Source: Verrucomicrobia bacterium Tous-C9LFEB
GTDB taxonomy: Bacteria > Verrucomicrobiota > Verrucomicrobiia > Methylacidiphilales > UBA1321
Reading direction: 5' to 3'
Assembly (NCBI GenBank): GCA_002304345.1
Contig: NEUU01000013.1
Location: 51,207 to 115,206, forward strand
Length of the DNA: 64,000 nucleotides
Position numbers and translations under genes: made by a program. Position 1 is the stretch's first letter; each line of letters begins with the position of its first letter. This document shows, piece by piece, positions 63,146 to 64,000 of the stretch. The notes under the pieces are model-generated. The model worked only from the letters and a program-made list of their open reading frames with translations, had not been told where the DNA came from and ran no database searches.

Positions 63146-63826
63146 ATGGTAAGAAATCTTATGCTAAGATCTTTTGCGATCATATTTCTTCTACCTGTGT
63201 TAACACTTTCAGCTGAGAGTACAGACACCTTGGTTCAGAAAATAATCGCCCGCGATACTGCCAATGCAGACCTCAGTGTAATTACTGATGAGAATCGACA
63301 GAAGATAGTTGAAATTGCTCGAAACGTAGTTTTGAGAAAAGTCGAAGGCAATTACGTTGGAGCTCAAATATTGCTATTACGTCTTGGCGACGCCCAAACC
63401 ATAAAGGAGCTTCAAACTCTCTTTAGCGAGTATAAAGGAAAAGAGGCATGGCAGGAAGTTCCGTTCTATGTTGAGCGTGCTCGACAGCCTTTATTAGTGG
63501 AAGCATTTTCGAGCAGTCTTTATTCTCCTCTAGATCAGGGAGTGAAGGGGATAGTTGGAGGCGTAAAGACCGAAGTTGTAACGTTAGTTCCTCCCAAGCC
63601 CGTAATGGCTGGAGCGCTGATCATATCAACTATCAGACAGTCAAAAGAGTTTTCGCCGGAATTAAAGGCTTGGGCCAAAGAAATGGCCCACAACCTCGAC
63701 GAAGCTGATTTTATCTCAAAGATGCGTCTTTGGTGGGAGCAGAATAAGGAACGGTTTGTTACATTAAAATTCAAGGAAGTTGAGCCTTTGAGACGGGCCG
63801 CAGCTAGTCCTCTACCTAGGGAATAA
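63146..63826 (+). CDS. secreted protein of unknown function
   Basis: A 226-residue protein with an N-terminal signal (LMLRSFAIIFLLPVLTLSAES; cleavage probably after LSA). The mature part is helical and hydrophilic (VQKIIARDTANADLS, then QILLLRLGDAQTIKELQTLFSEYK), with weak HEAT-like character in the first half. No family is recognised. An ATG at 63161 is an alternative start and gives a typical signal peptide. Base composition is less GC-rich than most genes in the window, which suggests a different history. The window ends 174 bp after it, with no further gene visible. Confidence 0.65.
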   Translation: MVRNLMLRSFAIIFLLPVLTLSAESTDTLVQKIIARDTANADLSVITDENRQKIVEIARNVVLRKVEGNYVGAQILLLRLGDAQTIKELQTLFSEYKGKEAWQEVPFYVERARQPLLVEAFSSSLYSPLDQGVKGIVGGVKTEVVTLVPPKPVMAGALIISTIRQSKEFSPELKAWAKEMAHNLDEADFISKMRLWWEQNKERFVTLKFKEVEPLRRAAASPLPRE

Positions 63827-64000
63827 GGAAACAGGCATCTTTACTGAATACGTTGCGATCTATTTTCCGATCAAATAGCTTAAATTCGGGGAAGATGCTG
63901 ATGAGCGGACGCGTCTATTAGAGCCGGGGGAAGAGTTAGTTACTGGATGGTTTGGTTATAGTTGATTGGTTGAGGTTTGTCCATCGGTGACGCAGGGAGG

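Overview
The window is one GC-rich bacterial chromosomal segment with tightly packed genes. I see no plasmid, phage or insertion-sequence genes. The gene set (an Alternative Complex III operon followed by two terminal oxidases, Rex, LPS/O-antigen export and ligation genes, Tol-Pal, a fused COX1-COX3) and the many palindromic intergenic repeats fit a Gram-negative, aerobically respiring member of the PVC group, most likely Verrucomicrobiota. That assignment is an inference from gene content only.

Bases 1-1451 hold the 3' part of a ComB-type phosphatase gene and a methyltransferase gene. Bases 1452-17322 are a single minus-strand respiratory block of about 15.9 kb. It begins with actABCDEF (Alternative Complex III, a quinol:electron-acceptor oxidoreductase), continues through a small Ala/Pro-rich membrane protein, a CcoS-like protein and ccoN-ccoO-ccoP (cbb3 oxidase), and after a 121-bp gap ends with an aa3-type oxidase: fused subunits I-III, subunit IV, two small membrane proteins and subunit II. 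A perfect 18-bp Rex operator lies in the gap between actA and the divergent rex gene, so NADH/NAD+ redox state probably controls the operon. Cytochrome oxidase assembly genes (SCO-type copper chaperone and DUF420/CtaM-like protein) lie further on at 51.3-52.4 kb, next to an ABC exporter.

Bases 18-31 kb carry a PP2C-type phosphatase with an anti-sigma-like kinase domain, a dehydrogenase, two tandem paralogous membrane proteins, a SpoIIM/RDD pair, two AT-rich tandem secreted paralogs that look acquired, carA, an FHA protein, a sodium:solute symporter and tRNA-Thr(UGU). Bases 32-37 kb are a Tol-Pal cluster (pal, tolB, TolA/TonB-like, tolR, tolQ on the minus strand) interrupted by an oppositely oriented glycosyltransferase gene. 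Bases 37.7-48.8 kb carry a coiled-coil membrane protein, a second FHA protein, a GT2 glycosyltransferase, murJ, molybdenum cofactor genes (moeA, moaC, mogA-like), a Wzm/Wzt polysaccharide exporter, a Rieske protein and small unknowns.

Bases 52.4-56.1 kb are nusA-infB, with an intrinsic terminator in the nusA leader enclosed by a second perfect stem. The remaining part holds a GT9 glycosyltransferase, a TPP riboswitch with thiC, an O-antigen ligase-like protein overlapping a Fur-family regulator, ribosomal protein bL33, an FKBP isomerase and an unknown secreted protein. Several families of inverted repeats occupy the larger intergenic gaps.
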